Origin: an uncultured bacterium
GTDB taxonomy: Bacteria > Patescibacteriota > Microgenomatia > UBA8517
Direction of reading: 5' to 3'
Assembly: GCA_937928235.1 (NCBI GenBank)
Contig: CALEZE010000142.1
Location: forward strand, 1 to 20,490
Length of the DNA stretch: 20,490 bases
The position numbers were made by a program, and so were the translations under genes. Positions 7,044-15,375 of the stretch are shown one piece after another. The first letter of the stretch is position 1, and every line of letters begins with the position of its first letter. The notes below the pieces were generated by a model. It was not told the DNA's origin and made no database searches. It was given only the letters and a program-made list of their open reading frames with translations.

Positions 7044-7355
7044 TTATTTCTTCTTCTTTTCCTTGGAAGCTTCTTTGAGTTGTTTTAGTTTCCAAAGAAA
7101 AAGGGCCGGAACATTTTTGACATTTTGCGCATCAGTTACGAAGGTTCTTGCATCTTCCATTAAACCTCTTGGGGTGTCCTTGGCAAGCTTGATGTAGAGA
7201 GATTTGTTTTTAAGGTCCCCCAACTCTTTGGCTAATTCGTAGCCATACTTTTGGAATTCCTGGGATACATACTTATCCTCGTTGCTCGTCTTGTATTTAT
7301 CCAAAACATCCCCGAGGTTTGTAAATCCTTTTACAGTTTTTTGTTTATCACTCAT
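7044..7355 (-). CDS. hypothetical small charged protein
   Basis: I do not recognise this 103-residue protein. It is hydrophilic and Lys-rich, probably helical, with a basic tail ending in EKKKK and no cysteine or membrane segment. Its ATG overlaps the end of the MFS gene by eight bases (ATGAGTGA), and its stop lies one base before the CvpA-CAP start. Translation is thus coupled on both sides, which supports a real gene. A role at the membrane or with nucleic acid through its basic tail is speculation. Confidence 0.7.
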   Translation of the reverse strand: MSDKQKTVKGFTNLGDVLDKYKTSNEDKYVSQEFQKYGYELAKELGDLKNKSLYIKLAKDTPRGLMEDARTFVTDAQNVKNVPALFLWKLKQLKEASKEKKKK

Positions 7356-8538
7356 TGCGCATTAGAAAAGTGGCGTAAAGTGACGCAAAGACAGCGGGAA
7401 TGGAAAGCCAGACCCACCCAGCGGCACCAAGGAAAACCACAACAGCACCAAGTGCAGCTCCCGCAATATAGCCAACAGAAATAGAATACTCGTGGGCAAC
7501 TCCAAAAACAACACTGTCCGCCCTCTCGCCTCTTAAGAACTCCTGCCTTTTTATCTTCATCCACCACAAAGGCGAAACGAACCTGTTGGCAACATCGGAA
7601 ATTGCTACAGAAAAAGGTGTCGTCGACAAGAATCTTGCCACCCAAGTTGCAGACATTACCACCCCACTAGTTAAAAATAGCTTCTTGTTTGCCCCTTTGT
7701 CGTAAACCTTGCCCATAAGAAAGATTGCGATGCTGTTTGCTATCATCACAATACTCCCAACAACCCCCAAAATAACATAGCCACCCAAAACCACGAACAT
7801 ATAAACTGGCCACAAAAACGACTGTATCCCATCAGAAACCGACCAGTAAGTCATAGCAGAAAACACCTTTTTGTTTTCCTTGAGAAACGAAAATACCTTC
7901 ACCAGTGCGTAAGTTTCTGTGTGTCTTTTGTGATGTTTCATGGCAAATAGTGGAATAGCAGAAACAAGAAGAACGAAAATAGCAACTAAAAACATTGCAT
8001 CAAATCCTAAAAACGAAACAAGCAAACCCGAAATAACTGGGGCACTGACATTGGCGAGTCTACCCAACATTAAAAGAAGGCCGGATTGCTCCCCCACTCT
8101 TTTTTCATCATCGTCGTCAAGAAAAATTGCATGAAATGGAATGTAGTAGGCAGGTATTGCAATTCCACCCAAAATCGCTGCGGGGATTAGGGGCAGTAGA
8201 TTACCAGGCCCCGCCCCTATTAGCAAAAACACTTTTGCTACGGCGAGCATGAGAGAAACAAACATCGGCCACCTGTAGCCAACCTTTGAAACAAATTTTG
8301 CCACTAAATCGGCAAAAACAAGTGTCGCCAGCCTTTGTCCTGCAAAAAACAAGATTACATACCAAGTTCCAGTTTCAAGGCTGCCACCTAAACCAAATAT
8401 ATAAATAACACCAAAAAGGTTAAGCATTCCCAATGCAAACTGAGAAATACTAAAATTTATAATGAGCGCCGTATATCCATCCCTTTTCCTTGCTAATTCT
8501 TGAAGTGTGTGGAAATACTTATTTAAGGTGTGAATCAT
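7348..8538 (-). CDS. MFS transporter
   Basis: This 396-residue protein has about twelve hydrophobic segments, the usual major facilitator size. A charged central loop (MKHHKRHTETYALVKVF) separates the two halves. The loop GKVYDKGANKK corresponds to the MFS loop motif between helices 8 and 9 of the second half, and a DDDDEKRVGEQ stretch lies between helices 4 and 5. The substrate cannot be told. The start overlaps the end of pth by 20 bases, and the end overlaps the next gene, so it sits inside the pth unit. Confidence 0.85.
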   Translation of the reverse strand: MIHTLNKYFHTLQELARKRDGYTALIINFSISQFALGMLNLFGVIYIFGLGGSLETGTWYVILFFAGQRLATLVFADLVAKFVSKVGYRWPMFVSLMLAVAKVFLLIGAGPGNLLPLIPAAILGGIAIPAYYIPFHAIFLDDDDEKRVGEQSGLLLMLGRLANVSAPVISGLLVSFLGFDAMFLVAIFVLLVSAIPLFAMKHHKRHTETYALVKVFSFLKENKKVFSAMTYWSVSDGIQSFLWPVYMFVVLGGYVILGVVGSIVMIANSIAIFLMGKVYDKGANKKLFLTSGVVMSATWVARFLSTTPFSVAISDVANRFVSPLWWMKIKRQEFLRGERADSVVFGVAHEYSISVGYIAGAALGAVVVFLGAAGWVWLSIPAVFASLYATFLMRNE

Positions 8539-9079
8539 TGAGTTCTTGTACTATCTTAGCAAGAACTTCGGTAAGCAGGCCAAATTCCTTTTCTGAAAAA
8601 GGATGTAAAACATAGTCCTCCCCTTCTATCCGAGACTCCTTTGTTCTACTATCTACACCAATTCTCACATGCCAAAAGTTCCTTCGGCCTGTCTTTTTGT
8701 AGATATCATTCAAGCCGTTGTGGTCCTTGGGACCCCTTCCTTTTTGAACTTTGTAATTACCAAGAGGAATATCTAAATCATCATGAGCAATAAACAAATC
8801 ATCCATTCCAACTTCGGGGTGTTTTTTTAATATGTACTTCAAAACATTACCAGAGTCGTTCATAAAGGACTGAGTTTTAATGGTTTCTATTTTGAGGTTC
8901 TCTTTCTCAAACCATTTATAAAGAAGGTTTCCCTTTTTGCTTTCTGTCCAGTTCTCCGCTCGTGTAGAAGACTTTTTCGTTAAATAATCCGACAACAAAT
9001 CTGCCAGCAAATGCCCAGCATTGTGCCGCGTTTGTTCATATTTTTTACCCGGGTTTCCCAAGCCGACTACAATCTTCAT
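8519..9079 (-). CDS. pth: peptidyl-tRNA hydrolase
   Basis: This enzyme of 186 residues hydrolyses peptidyl-tRNA released from stalled ribosomes in the cytoplasm and is normally essential. Family marks are all present: MKIVVGLGNPGKKYEQTRHNAG with catalytic His19, SFMNDSG (Asn74), AHDDLDIPLG (Asp100) and KDHNGLNDI (Asn121). The length is typical (about 190). I use the ATG at 9079 that gives the family N terminus, not a GTG six codons earlier. An extended -10 element ends 8 bases before this ATG. The gene opens a unit with the MFS, 103-residue, CvpA-CAP and ATL genes. Confidence 0.95.
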   Translation of the reverse strand: MKIVVGLGNPGKKYEQTRHNAGHLLADLLSDYLTKKSSTRAENWTESKKGNLLYKWFEKENLKIETIKTQSFMNDSGNVLKYILKKHPEVGMDDLFIAHDDLDIPLGNYKVQKGRGPKDHNGLNDIYKKTGRRNFWHVRIGVDSRTKESRIEGEDYVLHPFSEKEFGLLTEVLAKIVQELNDSHLK

Positions 9080-9087
9080 GTTGAGGC

Positions 9088-9096
9088 ATTGTAGCA
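9088..9096 (-). promoter_or_regulatory. extended -10 promoter element before pth
   Basis: TGC directly precedes TACAAT (9093-9088) on the minus strand, an extended -10 element. Eight bases separate it from the pth ATG, so the transcript would start one or two bases before the start codon. No good -35 box is seen, which an extended -10 tolerates. Confidence 0.4.
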
Positions 9097-9116
9097 CCTT
9101 CAGGATTTGTAAGCTC

Positions 9117-9455
9117 TTAAGCTTTGCTTGCTAAGTTCCTTGCGTACTTTCCAAAGAAAGGAACCTCCCACTCCTCCCCCTGCCATGCTTTGTAGATAAG
9201 CATTAGCCAAAGGATAAACATTACTATGTTAATCAAAGGAACTAGAATCAAAAGAACTATTGTTAAAGCCATTATCCACTGCAAGACGAAAAGCCCAATA
9301 AATACAACTATGGACTGCATTGCGTGGAACCTAACAAACTTGTCTTTCTCTAGAACCAAGAAAATAATACCTGTTATTGGGCCAAGGACATAAGCCAAGG
9401 CGCCGGAAGTTTCTTTTTTAAGACCTGTAGATGATTTTGCTGCCAAATTACTCAC
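9117..9455 (-). CDS. DUF4870 (Tic20-like) small membrane protein
   Basis: This 112-residue protein has three hydrophobic segments. After a short polar start it carries GALAYVLGPITGIIFLVLE then KFVRFHAMQS, the DUF4870 signature (a Tic20-like small membrane family of unknown function in bacteria and archaea). The start is GTG at 9455, preceded by a purine-rich AGGAAAGAAAGG that can act as a ribosome binding site. There is no ATG before the second membrane segment. It lies between the cation exchanger and pth. Confidence 0.8.
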   Translation of the reverse strand: MSNLAAKSSTGLKKETSGALAYVLGPITGIIFLVLEKDKFVRFHAMQSIVVFIGLFVLQWIMALTIVLLILVPLINIVMFILWLMLIYKAWQGEEWEVPFFGKYARNLASKA

Positions 9456-9507
9456 CGCCTTTCTTTCCTAATCTTTCCAAAAAAGTACCCCGCGGTCAAT
9501 CGGCAAT

Positions 9508-10479
9508 CTAAACAAAAACAGTTACAACAAAGGCTGTATACAAAAGAAGTAAAACCCCTGCCTCCCACCTATCCAACCTCATCTTGCTCCTGACAAAAAA
9601 CCAAAAGGCTAGGAATATCAGCACGAAAAACATTACCGCCTCTTTATATTCTTCCAGGGCGACAACACTAAACGGACTTATGGTTACCGCAACTCCCAAA
9701 ACAAGGGTTGAGTTAGCAATAATTGAGCCTAGGATGTTCCCAAAAAACATACCTGGTTCGTGGTCGTTAACAGACCTAAGAGAGAAAGCAATTTCCGGAA
9801 GTGTTGTGCCAATAGACAAAATAACAAGACCAACAAGAAAGACAGGTAGGTCCGCCAAAACTGCGATTTGTTTGGCCACTCTAACTATCATGTCAGCTGA
9901 AAAAAGCAAAAGAGCGACCCCAATAAAGAGCCTCCCAAGCTCTCTTTTCCTTGCTCCATTGATATGATTAAACTGCCTGACAAATCTGTAAAAGAAACTT
10001 TCTTTTTTGTGCTCCTCGGCAATCTCTATAAATCTCTCCCTAAAAAGACTAGTTGCATAGGCTAGATATGTTGTTATCAGAATTAACCCATCCACCCTGC
10101 TCAAATCACCATCCAGGACCAGAAGAATTGGCAGAACTCCTGCGGCAAGTGCAATGCCCACATCTCGCTTCAAGAAATCCCCTCTAACATTGACTCGTCC
10201 GGCAATCAGGGCAGAAAACCCCGCAACCAAAGACAGGTTTGCTATATTTGCCCCAAGAACATTTCCGAAAGAAAGGTTTGATGCAGATTCCAAAGAAGAG
10301 GTAAGCGCAACAAAAAGTTCGGGGAAGGATGTGCCCAAAGCAAGGAGAATAGCAGCAAGTGCAAAAACACCTGTATGGGTTTGTGCAGCCACTCTTCTAA
10401 GGGCAACAACCACCATCTCCGCAGCTTTAATAAGAACGAGCGAGAAGAAAATAAGTACTAGTATTAGTCCTGGAACCAT
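9508..10479 (-). CDS. CaCA-family Na+(H+)/Ca2+ exchanger (YrbG-like)
   Basis: This 323-residue membrane protein has about ten helices and the two alpha-repeats of the cation/Ca2+ exchanger superfamily: GTSFPE (49-54) with FGNVLGANIAN (71-81), and GTTLPE (224-229) with FGNILGSIIAN (246-256). The paired Glu54 and Glu229 are the ion-binding residues in this family. It probably exports Ca2+ in exchange for Na+ or H+. The ATG lies inside the last codons of the P-type ATPase gene (16-base overlap), so pump and exchanger are translationally coupled. The ion is inferred from the family and the partner. Confidence 0.9.
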   Translation of the reverse strand: MVPGLILVLIFFSLVLIKAAEMVVVALRRVAAQTHTGVFALAAILLALGTSFPELFVALTSSLESASNLSFGNVLGANIANLSLVAGFSALIAGRVNVRGDFLKRDVGIALAAGVLPILLVLDGDLSRVDGLILITTYLAYATSLFRERFIEIAEEHKKESFFYRFVRQFNHINGARKRELGRLFIGVALLLFSADMIVRVAKQIAVLADLPVFLVGLVILSIGTTLPEIAFSLRSVNDHEPGMFFGNILGSIIANSTLVLGVAVTISPFSVVALEEYKEAVMFFVLIFLAFWFFVRSKMRLDRWEAGVLLLLYTAFVVTVFV

Positions 10480-12920
10480 TCTGTGTGTTTTCTGACAACC
10501 ACCTTTGTTGTCTCAATCATTATAAACATTAGGACCGAGGCAGCAAAAGCACCCATCCAGTAGTGGAGAGGCAAAATGGCAACAGAGAAAAATTCCCTTC
10601 CAACTTTTGTCAAAAAAGGAAAAAGTTGTATCCCAAAACCCGCGAACACAGCCCACAAGAGCCATTTGTTTGAAAAAATATCCGTCCTCCAAAAAGGCTC
10701 CTTGAGAGTTCTCACAGAAAATACATAAAAAAGCGAATTCACTCCAAGTATCAAGAAAGCAACAGACCTTGCAACCTCCACGCTCTCCCCTATGTTTAGG
10801 AGGTATACAAAAAAGACTAAGGCTGTAAGCCCTGAAAACACACTCACTATACCTATCAAAAGTTTCATCCAAGAAGCTGCCAAGTGAGTTTTGGGAGCTC
10901 TTGGCGGCTCATTCATTATATCTTTCCTTTTAGGGTCAACTGTTAAGGCCAGGTTCGGAAAGCCATCAGAAGCTAGATTAATCCACAAAATCTGAGTCGC
11001 TGTAACAGGAAGGGGTAAGCCCAAAAACATACCCCCAACGACTGCAATTATTTCGCTGAATGCATCGCTAAGAAGATAAAGGATAATTTTTCTTATGTTG
11101 TCAAAAATACCCCTACCCTCTTCAACTGCCGCAACTATTGTTGCAAAGCTCGAATCAAGAAGCACCAGATCCGCCGTTTCTCTGGCAACATCAGTTGCTT
11201 CCCCAACAACTATTCCGATATCCGCTTTCTTGATGGCGGGTGCATCGTTAACCCCATCTCCCATCATCGCAACCACCTCACCTTTTGCTTGCAAAGCTTC
11301 TACAATACCAAGTTTTTGCTCAGGTGTGGTTCTGGCAAAAAGCTTCACGCTTTTGTCTCCCGACAAACGACTTTTAAGTTCTATTTTGTTAAGTCTGGCA
11401 AGGTCTTTTCCTAAGATTATTTCTTCATCTGCAACTTCGATTCCAAGAATTTTCAAAACGGTTTGTGCTGTCTCCGCATAGTCACCTGTAATAGCTATCA
11501 ACTTCATCCCTGCGTTTTTTGTCTTGGAAAGTGCCTCAGCGACCCCCGGCCTGACAGGGTCTGAAAAAGCCAAAAATCCCACAAAGTGGAGGCCACTTTT
11601 GACATCTTTTTCGGATAAAGTTCTCCTGGTTTTTGTAACCTTCTTTCTCGCCAACCCCACTATGCGCTTCCCTTCTCCTGCGAGTCTTTGTACTTCGTCT
11701 TTTAATTCTTTTCTTTTTTTGTCCGTAAGTATTGACCAATCAATCAAAAATTCCGGTGCGCCGTTTACAAAGATCATGTTGTTTTTACTATCCCAATCGT
11801 TAAGCGAAGCAAAATAACGAGTTTTTGAAGAGAAAGGAATTGAATCAAGTCTCTTGTTTTTTTCTAAATATCCTTTGGGGTTGGCCAGCTGTTTTCTACC
11901 CCACTCATGTGCCGCTAAAACTATTGGGTCATCCAAGTCATTGGCGACCACTGTTTGCACTGCCAAGTCTTCCTTCTCGCCTATGGCGTCAACCACGCTC
12001 ATCCTCCCTTGTGTTAAAGTCCCTGTTTTGTCAGCACAAATAACCGTCACGCCCCCCAATGTCTCGGCAGACACAAGGTGGCGCACCAGCCCTTTTTTCT
12101 TTAAGATTCTTTGCATTCCTATCGCCAAAACCACGGTTAGGGCAACAAGCAAGCCCTCAGGAATAGCTGAAACGGCCAAGGCAACGGAAGTTGTAAAAAG
12201 TTCAACAACATCCCTGCCGCCAAAGACACCTACAATAAAAACCACTAAAGTTAGGCCTAAAACCAAAGTCGACAAAGACTTGCTTAGCTTCTTGAGCTGA
12301 ATTTTAAGGGGTGTATCTTCTTGCAAATCTTGTACCTTTTCGGCAATTTTTCCCATTTTAGTTGTGGCACCTATCGCCGATACTTCCAAATACGCTCTTC
12401 CCGCAGTAGCTATTGTTCCCATGTAAACTTCGTCGTCATCTTTCTTATTAACAGGGACACTTTCTCCTGTGAGTAGCGCTTCGTCTACAAAAAATCTGTT
12501 TGAATCAACAAGTTTTCCGTCCGCAGGTATCTTGTTCCCAGGATTCAATACAACAACATCACCCGGGACAACCTCTTCCACTGGTACACTCTTCCTCTCA
12601 CCATCCCTTACCACCTCTGCCTGTGGATTAAGCATCCCTTTAAGTGCGGCCACGGCCTGGTCTGCCTTTCTTTCCTGAAAAAATCCTAAAACTGTGTTAA
12701 TTAAAACAGCTAAGAAAATAATTATTGTGTCCGAAGCGTGCCCGAGAACAAGTGTAATAGCGCCCGCCACAAGCAATACATACACAAGCGGGCTCTTTAG
12801 TTGCGAGAAGAAAATGACTAAAGCAGTTGGTGGTGGTTTTTCTGGAAGTTTGTTCGGACCATGCTCAGAAAGCCTCTTTTTAGCCTCCGCACTTGTTAAT
12901 CCAACATCTTTGGGCAGCAT
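10464..12920 (-). CDS. P2-type cation-transporting ATPase, probably Ca2+
   Basis: The protein has 818 residues. Visible parts are the cation-ATPase N-terminal domain (GLTSAEAKKRLSEHGPNKLP), actuator TGES (151-154), helix-4 SAIPEGLL (251-258), phosphorylation site DKTGTLT with Asp297, hinge GDGVNDAP, and helix-6 NLASDGFPNLAL, matching the Asn and Asp that bind Ca2+ in SERCA. These place it in the P2A/Ca2+ group rather than Na+/K+ or heavy-metal pumps. The nucleotide-domain motif usually written KGAPE reads NGAPE (386-390). It overlaps a CaCA exchanger downstream. A hairpin repeat lies 14 bases before the ATG, and no Shine-Dalgarno is present. Confidence 0.9.
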   Translation of the reverse strand: MLPKDVGLTSAEAKKRLSEHGPNKLPEKPPPTALVIFFSQLKSPLVYVLLVAGAITLVLGHASDTIIIFLAVLINTVLGFFQERKADQAVAALKGMLNPQAEVVRDGERKSVPVEEVVPGDVVVLNPGNKIPADGKLVDSNRFFVDEALLTGESVPVNKKDDDEVYMGTIATAGRAYLEVSAIGATTKMGKIAEKVQDLQEDTPLKIQLKKLSKSLSTLVLGLTLVVFIVGVFGGRDVVELFTTSVALAVSAIPEGLLVALTVVLAIGMQRILKKKGLVRHLVSAETLGGVTVICADKTGTLTQGRMSVVDAIGEKEDLAVQTVVANDLDDPIVLAAHEWGRKQLANPKGYLEKNKRLDSIPFSSKTRYFASLNDWDSKNNMIFVNGAPEFLIDWSILTDKKRKELKDEVQRLAGEGKRIVGLARKKVTKTRRTLSEKDVKSGLHFVGFLAFSDPVRPGVAEALSKTKNAGMKLIAITGDYAETAQTVLKILGIEVADEEIILGKDLARLNKIELKSRLSGDKSVKLFARTTPEQKLGIVEALQAKGEVVAMMGDGVNDAPAIKKADIGIVVGEATDVARETADLVLLDSSFATIVAAVEEGRGIFDNIRKIILYLLSDAFSEIIAVVGGMFLGLPLPVTATQILWINLASDGFPNLALTVDPKRKDIMNEPPRAPKTHLAASWMKLLIGIVSVFSGLTALVFFVYLLNIGESVEVARSVAFLILGVNSLFYVFSVRTLKEPFWRTDIFSNKWLLWAVFAGFGIQLFPFLTKVGREFFSVAILPLHYWMGAFAASVLMFIMIETTKVVVRKHTEWFQD

Positions 12921-12932
12921 AGCTAAATGCTA

Positions 12933-12998
12933 TCACATACGAAGTACGTGTAACCTCACAGTCATGCTGAGGAATACTCACATACGAAGTATCAGGTG
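12933..12998. repeat. intergenic hairpin repeat between the P-ATPase and the 13030 gene
   Basis: The 14-mer TCACATACGAAGTA occurs twice, exactly, at 12933-12946 and 12978-12991. The first copy forms CACATAC-GAA-GTACGTG (12934-12950). On the minus strand all seven pairs form if one G-U is allowed, and this would lie in the 5' region of the ATPase message. Between the copies, CCTCA (12954-12958) and TGAGG (12968-12972) are inverted. The second copy has ATACT/AGTAT arms around it. The design resembles dispersed intergenic palindromic repeats. Copies elsewhere in the genome cannot be checked here. Confidence 0.6.
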
Positions 12999-13029
12999 GC
13001 AGGCGTCTCTCAGTGTGAAGGTTTTGTTT

Positions 13030-13434
13030 TTACCGGGGAGCCATGTGGTGAGCGTGTCCGAGAGACATAGCCATTCTGGTTACCAAAATGTTCAGGCTTC
13101 TTTCTGGAATTTCACCTTCTGTAACATACAACCTGATACTGCGATTGCTGTCTTCGGGCCTAGGGAACGCAAGAACAATGGTATTAGCTTCTCTCTTAAG
13201 CTCGTAGACCAACCAATCAGAGTATTCGCCGCCTACCTCAAAGTCTTCCAGCTCGCTCAATTCGCCACCTTCTCCTACAAACTTCGCAAGAACCTCCTTC
13301 AACAGAGGTGTGTCGCCTTCGTCAAGTTGGAAATACTCCTCTGCCAACTTCGGGAGTGTGTCGACATGTTGTGGAAAAGGTGAAGTGTCCTTTTTGTCGG
13401 AGCCTTGTCCTCTGTTTGCCTCTTTTTGGGTCAT
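13030..13434 (-). CDS. hypothetical protein
   Basis: I do not recognise this 134-residue protein. It is acidic in the middle (GEGGELSELEDFEVGGEYSDW) with no membrane segment, and it ends in a His/Met-rich tail (MAMSLGHAHHMAPR). Strand-like runs such as DWLVYELK, TIVLAFPR and SIRLYVTEG suggest a small beta-rich domain. I use the ATG at 13434; a TTG four codons earlier is also in frame. A promoter-like pair at 13451-13480 begins right after the ligase stop, so it is probably its own unit. It is followed by the hairpin repeat. Confidence 0.55.
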   Translation of the reverse strand: MTQKEANRGQGSDKKDTSPFPQHVDTLPKLAEEYFQLDEGDTPLLKEVLAKFVGEGGELSELEDFEVGGEYSDWLVYELKREANTIVLAFPRPEDSNRSIRLYVTEGEIPERSLNILVTRMAMSLGHAHHMAPR

Positions 13435-13450
13435 TTGGTTTGGCAAGCAA

Positions 13451-13480
13451 ATCTTACCAACATAGATACCTAAAAGGCAA
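13451..13480 (-). promoter_or_regulatory. predicted promoter of the 13030-13434 gene
   Basis: TTGCCT (13480-13475) and TAAGAT (13456-13451) are spaced by 18 bases on the minus strand, starting two bases after the ligase stop codon. The -10 box is 16 bases from the ATG at 13434, or 4 bases from an in-frame TTG at 13446. Confidence 0.45.
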
Positions 13481-13482
13481 TA

Positions 13483-15177
13483 TCATTGCATTTCGGCGAG
13501 TTCTTTAAGTTCTTCAAGTGTGGTTATCTGATCCGCTGACTTGTCGTCTCTAAACTTGATTAGCCTCGGGAATCTCAAAGCCATTCCCGCGGTGTGGTTT
13601 GGGCTTTTAGTTATCTCATCGGCCGCAATCTCTACAACCAGTTCCGGCGTTACCCAAAAATCTGGCTCTAATGTTTTATCTACTTCGTAATTTTTGGGCT
13701 TTTCTTTGACCGAAATCTTGTTTAGGCGAGCACTAAGCTCCTTAAATTGTTTGTCTGTCAACCCTGTCCCCACTTTTGTAACAGTCTTTATCTTTCCACC
13801 ATCTTTGACCCCGGCCAAAAATTGCCCAACCCCGAAAGTCGCCCGCTTCCCTCTGCCTCTTGTATACCCCATTACAACAAGGTCCAAGGTGTCAGCCAGC
13901 TTTGCAGCAGCCTTTTCAGATTCTTTCATTTTTACCCAGCGCCAGCCGGTTCGCCCCGGTACATACCTGGAATTAGCTCTTTTGACCATTATTCCCTCCA
14001 GCCCTTCCTGCTTTTTTTCTTCGTTTAGTTCAGCAATTTTCTCTGCATTTTTTGTAACTTCATATGGAACAACTCTAAAAAGCTCTCCTTCCTTGACTAC
14101 TTTCTCCAACTCCCGTCTCCTTTCAGGATACTTCTCGTCCATTAAGTCTTTTCCGTCTGCCAAAAGTATGTCGAAAACATAAAAGACAATGGGTATCTTC
14201 CCTGCCATTTCTTCTATTTGGTGTTTGCGGCGCCTTGTCATTGTTGATTGAAAATTGGCGAGTTTCTGTCTGTCCTCGTCCACCCCTATTGCCTCGACAT
14301 CCAATATCAAGTCTCTCGCGTTAACATGGTTTTTAATATCTCCCAGCTCTGGAAACATCCAAGAAGTTTCATTGAGATTCCGCGTGTAGGCTTTAACACC
14401 TTTTCTGGAAAAATGAATTTGGAGTCTTAAGCCATCCAGCTTAGGCTCAACCGCAACTTCTCCCATCTTCTTTATCATGTCCTTTGGGCTCTTGAGGCGT
14501 TGAGCAAGCATTGGGGAAATAGGGACACCCGCCTCCGGCTTTGCTCCCCTTGTAGCTTTTTCAATTCCTGCTTCCTTCACCTTCTTTGCCAACAAACCCA
14601 CATCTGGCCGAACATTGTAAAAACTCTCCAAGGCTTTCTTTGCACTTTTGTCACCATTCTCCATCCAGGAAAGAGCATCTAAGATGGTTTTGTCTGAAAA
14701 CCCGAGCCTTAACTTGCCAACCGGAATCCTCGCCACAAAGCGGGTGCTTAGGGGGTCTAATTCAGAAAGAAGTTTTGCCATACCTTTGACTTTTCTTTCA
14801 ACACTTCCCTCCCCCTCGTCTTCAGCTATTTCCTTAAGAGCGTTAAACACATCCGAAACTGTTAGGTTTTTACCCTTTCCAGTGGCGACTTCCTCTGCGG
14901 CATCACCCAAATCCCCTTTTTTCTTGTAGAGCTCTTTTGCTTCTTTTTTGTCTCTCCCAGATACTTCAGCTAAAACATCCACCATCATTCTCTCTGCAAT
15001 ATTAAAAACTATGTTTTCGTAAGCTGGCGCCAATTGACCCAAAGAAAGGTTAACCACTTTATCTATCTCCTCTGAGGACGCCTCACTAAAAAGCTTTGCC
15101 AATATTTTTGTAATCTCTATGCGCGAAGAGGTTTTTTCTAATTTGTCGAGGTATTTTGCAAAGGTTTTAAAAAGCAT
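13483..15177 (-). CDS. lig: ATP-dependent DNA ligase
   Basis: This 564-residue enzyme seals nicks using ATP. The N-terminal domain (1 to about 210) matches the archaeal/eukaryotic ligase N-domain. The adenylation motif VEPKLDGLRLQIHF gives nucleophile Lys246. Further motifs are LILDVEAIGVD (motif III), YVFDILLADGKDL, LEGIMVKR (motif IV) and GWRWVKMK (motif V). An OB-fold domain completes the protein. Full length and motif order match archaeal-type replicative ligases (about 550-600), not the short LigD or LigC types. Its ATG overlaps the preceding stop (TAATG), coupling it to the 64-residue membrane protein. Whether an NAD-dependent LigA also exists cannot be seen here. Confidence 0.92.
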   Translation of the reverse strand: MLFKTFAKYLDKLEKTSSRIEITKILAKLFSEASSEEIDKVVNLSLGQLAPAYENIVFNIAERMMVDVLAEVSGRDKKEAKELYKKKGDLGDAAEEVATGKGKNLTVSDVFNALKEIAEDEGEGSVERKVKGMAKLLSELDPLSTRFVARIPVGKLRLGFSDKTILDALSWMENGDKSAKKALESFYNVRPDVGLLAKKVKEAGIEKATRGAKPEAGVPISPMLAQRLKSPKDMIKKMGEVAVEPKLDGLRLQIHFSRKGVKAYTRNLNETSWMFPELGDIKNHVNARDLILDVEAIGVDEDRQKLANFQSTMTRRRKHQIEEMAGKIPIVFYVFDILLADGKDLMDEKYPERRRELEKVVKEGELFRVVPYEVTKNAEKIAELNEEKKQEGLEGIMVKRANSRYVPGRTGWRWVKMKESEKAAAKLADTLDLVVMGYTRGRGKRATFGVGQFLAGVKDGGKIKTVTKVGTGLTDKQFKELSARLNKISVKEKPKNYEVDKTLEPDFWVTPELVVEIAADEITKSPNHTAGMALRFPRLIKFRDDKSADQITTLEELKELAEMQ

Positions 15178-15371
15178 TAGCTAAGATATGTAGAAAAAAG
15201 AGAATAACCGAGAAAAACGAGGGCAATAAAACCGAAGCCGAAAAGTATATTAATCACCCCAGAAAAATTCTCATGAACCACCTTGTATAGTCCTTCTCCA
15301 ACCAGAGTAATACCAAACAGCCCAGGTAGCAAAAGCATTATGTACATAAATTGAGGGTCCGATGGTGACAT
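15177..15371 (-). CDS. small two-helix membrane protein
   Basis: I do not recognise this 64-residue protein. It has two hydrophobic segments (about 9-27 and 38-60) joined by a short polar turn (KVVHENFSG), with no cysteine. It starts four bases after the Fic stop and its TAA overlaps the ligase ATG. The tight coupling on both sides is the main evidence that it is translated. Confidence 0.6.
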   Translation of the reverse strand: MSPSDPQFMYIMLLLPGLFGITLVGEGLYKVVHENFSGVINILFGFGFIALVFLGYSLFSTYLS

Positions 15372-15375
15372 ATGT

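Noticed and set aside
9080..9097. GTG start giving pth six more residues
   Set aside because: The Pth family starts at MKIVVGLGNPG. The extra codons fall on the -10 element.
9111..9124. Inverted repeat AAGCT-CTTA-AGCTT at the end of the DUF4870 gene
   Set aside because: The five-pair stem has no T run and overlaps the stop codon; it may be chance.
9481..9500. Possible terminator after the cation exchanger (GC-rich stretch followed by six T on the minus strand)
   Set aside because: The best stem is only three or four pairs (ACC-GCGG-GGT), too weak to call.
12694..13383. A 229-codon plus-strand open frame
   Set aside because: It runs antisense across the start of the P-type ATPase, the hairpin repeat and the next gene. 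The translated protein has no recognisable domain, and the opposite strand has clear coding signals.
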